Below, piece after piece: positions 58,780-64,000 of a stretch of 64,000 nucleotides of DNA. Each line of letters begins with the position of its first letter. Positions within the stretch are counted from its first letter, which is position 1. The translations under genes and the position numbers were made by a program. The notes under the pieces are model-generated. The model saw only the letters and a list, made by a program, of their open reading frames with translations. It was not told the DNA's origin and ran no database searches. The stretch comes from Rhodococcus sp. ARC_M6 (GTDB taxonomy: Bacteria > Actinomycetota > Actinomycetes > Mycobacteriales > Mycobacteriaceae), in assembly GCF_022810305.1 (NCBI RefSeq), contig NZ_JALGQH010000001.1, positions 496,001-560,000 of the forward strand, written 5' to 3'.

Positions 58780-59337
58780 ATGCCCTTGATCTCGTCAGTC
58801 TGGTCCCGCCGCTCGTTTTCGCGAGGTAACGGAAGTGCCAGTAATCGGTTGGGGGGCCGCCTGGCGCGAACAGGGGCTGTATTGACTGTAGGAATGGGCT
58901 TGGCTGCCGGGCTGGCACTGACCGGAGCGGGAGCAGCATCCGCCGCTCCCGTCACCTGTGCTTCGCCGCCGGCAACAAATGACATTCAGGTTTCCGAGAC
59001 CGCGAGCTGCGGCGCGCAGTCCGTCGGCGCGGGACGCTCGCAGGCCGGTGCCATGGAAAGTGGAACGGCCGTCAGCGTCTCGACTGACAACGGCTACTCC
59101 AACAGCTACGCCAACGGCTTCGGTACGGCACTCGGTGCTTCACGCGGCAACGGTCAGGCGCACGCCTACGCACTCGGTGGCGGCATCGCCCGCGCCGGTG
59201 CAGCCGACGGAAACGTCACGCTCGCCATCGCTGGCTGGGGCGCCGGCGCGACATCCGATGCCAACGGAGTCAACTGCATGGGCACCCTTTCTTTTGCAGT
59301 GAACTTCACCAACGGACAGTTCTGCATCGCAGGCTGA
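58780..59337 (+). CDS. Secreted Gly/Ala-rich protein of unknown family
   Basis: The 185-residue protein has a long signal peptide (hydrophobic GMGLAAGLALTGAG, cleavage expected after ASA before APVTC). The mature part has four cysteines (TCASPP, SCGAQ, NCMGT, FCIAG) and a repetitive Gly/Ala/Asn/Ser-rich centre (DNGYSNSYANGFGTALGAS). AAGGAG stands seven bases before the ATG. It lies directly upstream of the CIRCE elements of groEL2 but has its own transcription direction and no terminator of its own was found. Confidence 0.75.
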   Translation: MPLISSVWSRRSFSRGNGSASNRLGGRLARTGAVLTVGMGLAAGLALTGAGAASAAPVTCASPPATNDIQVSETASCGAQSVGAGRSQAGAMESGTAVSVSTDNGYSNSYANGFGTALGASRGNGQAHAYALGGGIARAGAADGNVTLAIAGWGAGATSDANGVNCMGTLSFAVNFTNGQFCIAG

Positions 59338-59348
59338 GTTCCTTTACC

Positions 59349-59374
59349 TTGCACTCGGCACGTTCGAGTGCTAA
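59349..59374. promoter_or_regulatory. CIRCE element 1 (HrcA operator)
   Basis: TTGCACTC-N9-GAGTGCTAA is a near-perfect CIRCE sequence upstream of groEL2. Confidence 0.9.
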
Positions 59375-59382
59375 AAATGCAG

Positions 59383-59409
59383 TTGGCACTCACGAGGTGT
59401 GAGTGCCAG
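59383..59409. promoter_or_regulatory. CIRCE element 2 (HrcA operator)
   Basis: TTGGCACTC-N9-GAGTGCCAG lies eight bases after the first element. Two CIRCE elements before groEL2 are also known in mycobacteria. Confidence 0.85.
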
Positions 59410-59492
59410 GTCGAGGCAGTGAGATCGGGAACCATCGACACCCCCGGTCGTCCGTCGCGGGCACTGACTCAGACCACAGGCTAGATGGGTGA

Positions 59493-61205
<1,713 letters not shown>

Positions 61206-61227
61206 GTCCATCCCCTTAGCTCCACTG

Positions 61228-61259
61228 AGCCGGCCCACTCCTTCGGGAGTGGGCCGGCT
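61228..61259 (+). terminator. Terminator after groEL2
   Basis: AGCCGGCCCACTCC and GGAGTGGGCCGGCT form a 14-bp stem with a 4-base loop, followed by TTCTTT. Confidence 0.9.
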
Positions 61260-61267
61260 TTCTTTAT

Positions 61268-61489
61268 GGGCGCGTGTGGGTATTTTCGTCCACTAGTTGG
61301 TGGTGTGTGCGGGTTCCCGTGCGTCGGCGGGTGTTGTGTGCGGTTAGGCGCGGTTGTGGTGGCGTCTGCGTGGGCGCGGTGATCGTGGGCGCGTGTGGGT
61401 ATTTTCGTCCACTAGTTGGTGGTGTGTGCGGGTTCCCGTGCGTCGGCGGGAGTTGTGTGCGTTTAGGCGCGGTTGTGGCGGCGTCTGCG
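61268..61489. repeat. Two direct repeats of about 103 bp (period 119 bp)
   Basis: Copy 1 begins at 61268 and copy 2 at 61387, both with GGGCGCGTGTGGGTATTTTC. They are nearly identical for about 103 bases. Copy 2 includes the 3' end of the DUF559 gene (from 61463); copy 1 is thus a second copy of that 3' end. Confidence 0.85.
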
Positions 61490-62299
61490 CACCACAGTGA
61501 TGATTTCGTCGGCCACTGCGTCGAGATGCGCCATCGCAGTCGCCGCGGAGTATCGCAGCACTAGCCATCCGTCTAGCACCAGTGCGTTCTGTCGCCGCCG
61601 ATCGTTATTGAATACCTCAGGCTCGCTGTGGAATTCGCGACCGTCGATCTCCACGATCACGCGAGCCTTCTTGTCTACCAGGTCGCCGAAGTACGGGCCC
61701 ACCCGAGCATTGATCTCCAAGTGGAAATTGCGCGAGGTCAATGCGCGGGCAACGATACGTTCCGGCTCGGAGTGCGTAAGCGGGCAACAGGTGCGAAGTT
61801 GTTCCCGCACAGCGGTTATCCCGTGTCTACCGGGGCTCTCGTCGCATAGCCGCGCAACCGTCTTCCACGGCACCCGTTTTGCAATCGCCCGGTCGAAGAA
61901 CGCTTCGAGTTCAGATCGCGGCAGAGTGGTCGCCACGTCGATGAAGCATTGTTCAATGGGCACCACGGGTAATCCGTCGCACAGATCGTGGGACGCCAAA
62001 TTCCTCCGATAGAGCCGCACCCAATCTGAGCCGTCTGCTCGGGACGTCGGAGGCACGGTGGCTTCGACGAGTTTCGGGTCCTCGTCGAGCAGGCCCCACA
62101 GCGATGCGGCACTGCTGTGGCTGAGTACAGCATCCGGCTTCCACAGCGTGACTGCTGCGCAGCGGTCGAGGTAGGTGGGTTTTGCAGTTGAGTACACGGA
62201 CGGCAGGATTCGGTGGAGCTTTCCCGATTGCAGGGCGCGGCTGATGGAGCTGCGCCCGACGCCTTGTGCCAGCAACTGTTTCCTGGTGACGAGGCCCAT
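61463..62299 (-). CDS. AbiEi-like/DUF559 protein, second member
   Basis: The 278-residue protein has the N-terminal helix-turn-helix start MGLVTRKQLLAQGVGRSSIS, the segment VLSHSSAASLWGLL and the DUF559/PD-(D/E)XK-like end VIVEIDGREFHSEPEVFNND and RRRQNALVLDGWLVLRYS. It is a distant paralogue of the protein at 38802-39710. Partner genes are not visible. The last 27 bases lie in a direct repeat. Confidence 0.82.
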   Translation of the reverse strand: MGLVTRKQLLAQGVGRSSISRALQSGKLHRILPSVYSTAKPTYLDRCAAVTLWKPDAVLSHSSAASLWGLLDEDPKLVEATVPPTSRADGSDWVRLYRRNLASHDLCDGLPVVPIEQCFIDVATTLPRSELEAFFDRAIAKRVPWKTVARLCDESPGRHGITAVREQLRTCCPLTHSEPERIVARALTSRNFHLEINARVGPYFGDLVDKKARVIVEIDGREFHSEPEVFNNDRRRQNALVLDGWLVLRYSAATAMAHLDAVADEIITVVRRRRHNRA

Positions 62300-62687
62300 G
62301 CAAGAACTCTTGCGGTTGGACGTCCGGAGCGCAGTCGTCGAAACTTTCCTGTGGATAAATGACGTACTTGTGGATGGTTGTGGGCGGGGAGGATGACAAA
62401 TGAGCCATTATTTTCCGGGCATTTGGGTGCATGACCAGCAAAAATAGAACAGGTTGCAAACTAGTCCTAATGCAGTAGGTCGAAAGCTCACCAACGCGGG
62501 CAAAATTGCGTTAGCGTGATGCCGGACATCGCCACGGAGGGCGGCTGGTTCGGCGGAAATCTGAATGTAAGAAACACTGGATTCCTTTATGTACTACCAG
62601 ATTTCGCGCCTTGTGAGATGTCACAGGCAGGCTTGTGCGGATGTGTGATGAATTGACTCATGATCTACCGAAGGGGAAAAAATCAGC
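62300..62687. other. Intergenic region before the 30-residue peptide gene
   Basis: About 390 bases divergent from the DUF559 gene. It probably holds the promoters of both sides. I saw no further gene and no clear palindrome. Confidence 0.55.
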
Positions 62688-62780
62688 GTGATTAATTCGG
62701 TTCTGGTTACAGCGGCAGCAGTTTTATCCGGGATGTTCGACAACTTCTGGACAGGGTCAGATCTCCCCTGGGGTCAATAG
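62688..62780 (+). CDS. 30-residue peptide, member of the small-peptide set
   Basis: GTG 62688 is preceded by GAAGGGGA nine bases upstream. The peptide starts VINSVLVTAAAVLSGMFDNF and ends WTGSDLPWGQ. TAAAVLSGMFDNFWTGS resembles ATAALFTGLLDNVFWGS of the first peptide of the 55433-56213 operon. It has no signal peptide. It stands alone downstream of groEL2 on the plus strand. Confidence 0.6.
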   Translation: MINSVLVTAAAVLSGMFDNFWTGSDLPWGQ

Positions 62781-62845
62781 AAGTACTTGGGTTTCCCGAA
62801 ATTCATTGACAGCAGGGCGGTTCGACTGATCGATGCAACGGCTAT

Positions 62846-62892
62846 CTCGTCAAACACGTGCGCTGGAGTCATCCAGCCCGGTGTTTGACGAG
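62846..62892. promoter_or_regulatory. Nested inverted repeat
   Basis: CTCGTCAAACAC (62846-62857) pairs with GTGTTTGACGAG (62881-62892); within it GCTGGA-GTCA-TCCAGC forms a second stem. It could end the peptide transcript or bind a regulator of the VOC gene. Confidence 0.65.
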
Positions 62893-63064
62893 TTTGGTCG
62901 TTGCGCTGAGCCACTGGTATTGACGTCTCGTACCTTCACCACGAATATGGCTGCGGCACTTCATGGTTGCACGCAACGATCTGCGCCGGCTGTGGCGGTG
63001 CTGCGGTGCGGCACGAGCAAAAGTAATGTGCTCGTTGAGTACCCGAGCTGAAGGTAGGAATGCA

Positions 63065-63604
63065 ATGGCTGTCCGAAGCCTGAACCATGCGGTGTTGTTC
63101 GTTTCCGACGTCGAGGGGAGTGCGGCGTTCTACTGCGACGTATTGGGGTTCGAGCGGCTACCGGTCAGCTTTCCCGGCGGAGCATTCCTGCGGGGAGCGA
63201 ATTCGGCGAATGACCACGACTTGGGGCTTTTCCAGGCGAGAGCGCCGCGTGCACGCGACGGTGCCGTAGGCCTGTATCACCTGGCGTGGGAGGTGGAGAC
63301 CTTGGGCGAACTCGCGCTCTGCCGTGATCGGATGCTGGCATCGAACGCCCTCACCGGAGCGTCCAATCATGCTGCCACAAAGGCCCTTTACGGCCGGGAC
63401 CCCGACGGAATCGAATTCGAAGTCACGTGGCTCGTGCCGGATGGTCAACTCGACGGTGAACTCACCCCGGGCGTCGCGTACACACGGCCGCTGGACATTG
63501 CGGCCGAGATCGAGCGCTACGGCGCTTCGACGCCGGGTGGACCGCGTACTGATCGCGCAATTTACGCGCAGCTCATGGCTCGCGTTGCCGAGCAGAACGA
63601 CTAG
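63065..63604 (+). CDS. VOC-family protein (extradiol dioxygenase/glyoxalase-like)
   Basis: The 179-residue protein has paired VOC motifs. Likely metal ligands are His in LNHAVLFVSD, His in YHLAWEVETL and Glu in GIEFEVTWLV. The DPDGIEFEV motif is that of catechol-2,3-dioxygenase-like and glyoxalase proteins. It is convergent with an IclR gene only 3 bases away. The substrate is unknown. ATG 63065 starts the family homology; the upstream extension lacks it. Confidence 0.85.
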   Translation: MAVRSLNHAVLFVSDVEGSAAFYCDVLGFERLPVSFPGGAFLRGANSANDHDLGLFQARAPRARDGAVGLYHLAWEVETLGELALCRDRMLASNALTGASNHAATKALYGRDPDGIEFEVTWLVPDGQLDGELTPGVAYTRPLDIAAEIERYGASTPGGPRTDRAIYAQLMARVAEQND

Positions 63605-63607
63605 CAA

Positions 63608-64000
63608 TTACGAAGCTTCGGAACGATCCTGGGATCGCAGATCGTTGGCGACGCAGGTGTCCCAGATATCGCGGGCTGCGATTCTGACAGTCGAGACGAG
63701 TTTGTTCATCTTCATGTCGTCGATCGGCCCGCAGACCGAGATAGCAGACCGGTTTCCGTAGAGATGATCACGTGGTCCGATAGATGTTGCTATGCAAGCG
63801 ATTCCGAGGACAGATTCTTCGCGGTCCGTCGCGAAGCCGCGTTCGCGGATGCGTTCGAACTCTTGGTGAAGGTGGTCCTGCGAGTCGATGCTGTACTGAG
63901 TCGATTTGCGGAGCGGCGTGGGTATGGAACCGCGAACCTTGTCTTCGTCGAGGTTGGCAAGAATCACCTTGCCGACGGCGGTGAGGTGCGCGGGCATTCG
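63608..64000 (-). CDS. IclR-family regulator, C-terminal part (partial)
   Basis: The visible 131 residues are the IclR effector-binding domain: RMPAHLTAVGKVILANLDED at the upstream end, FERIRERGFATDREE, and VLGIACIATSIGPRDH. The helix-turn-helix part lies outside the window. It ends 3 bases from the convergent VOC gene and may control it or genes beyond the edge. Confidence 0.88.
   Translation of the reverse strand, partial: RMPAHLTAVGKVILANLDEDKVRGSIPTPLRKSTQYSIDSQDHLHQEFERIRERGFATDREESVLGIACIATSIGPRDHLYGNRSAISVCGPIDDMKMNKLVSTVRIAARDIWDTCVANDLRSQDRSEAS

Overview
The window looks like a chromosomal segment of a mycolic-acid-containing actinomycete, most likely Rhodococcus (erythropolis/qingshengii type). 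The reasons are high-GC coding with many GTG/TTG starts, gene families typical of mycolata (F420-dependent glucose-6-phosphate dehydrogenase, PknG with GlnH/GlnX, a CYP125-type P450, WS/DGAT, HrcA/CIRCE-controlled groEL2), and gene order. From memory of the Mycobacterium tuberculosis map, the backbone follows Rv0407 to Rv0440: fgd, pta, ackA, pknG, glnH, glnX, mutT3, thiE, thiO, thiS, thiG, M28 lipoprotein peptidase, thiD, xthA, GNAT, def, DUF3263, LytR_C, sodC, ybdK, AAA ATPase, pssA, psd, groEL2. Lineage-specific blocks are inserted into it. No rRNA, tRNA, CRISPR array, transposase or phage gene was recognised.

Layout. 1-8.4 kb: acetate/acetyl-phosphate metabolism (pta-ackA) converging on the glnX-glnH-pknG amino-acid sensing operon. 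8.6-12.5 kb: a Nudix hydrolase, a solitary 42-residue peptide gene, thiE, and a TPP-riboswitch-led thiO-thiS-thiG operon. 12.6-20.4 kb: an ABC exporter, M28 peptidase, class III cyclase, thiD, and a def-GNAT-xthA operon. 20.6-25.1 kb: DUF3263, LytR_C, sodC, a YbdK ligase with an inverted repeat over its start codon, and a PAP2 membrane protein. 25-31.3 kb: a six-gene Mrp Na+/H+ antiporter operon with fused A and B subunits. 31.5-38.5 kb: a second Nudix gene, two related membrane proteins, TetR, a CYP125-like P450, an ICL/PEPM lyase and a DUF2804 protein. 38.5-45.2 kb: a DUF559/AbiEi-like gene bracketed by three palindromic repeats, then the psd-pssA-AAA-amidohydrolase operon. 45.3-51.5 kb: a GH43-like secreted hydrolase, a duplicated hxlR region next to an NADP oxidoreductase, an SRPBCC protein, an amino-acid permease and dadA. 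51.5-56.7 kb: an AT-richer island with a secreted protein, a WS/DGAT and an operon of five tiny hydrophobic peptides. 56.7-64 kb: a PucR-type regulator, HAD phosphatase, secreted protein, groEL2 with two CIRCE elements, a second DUF559 gene, another tiny peptide, a VOC protein and a partial IclR regulator.

The most interesting part is a dispersed set of seven very small genes without recognised function (31-64 residues in the operon at 55433-56213; 42 residues at 9299-9427; 30 residues at 62688-62780). Most have strong ribosome binding sites and several share sequence. They are gene-sized and hydrophobic or amphipathic, and six of them flank groEL2. That is the same kind of neighbourhood as the PorA/PorH channel peptides of Corynebacterium. 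I infer that they are candidate outer-membrane (mycomembrane) peptides; this is not shown by sequence identity.
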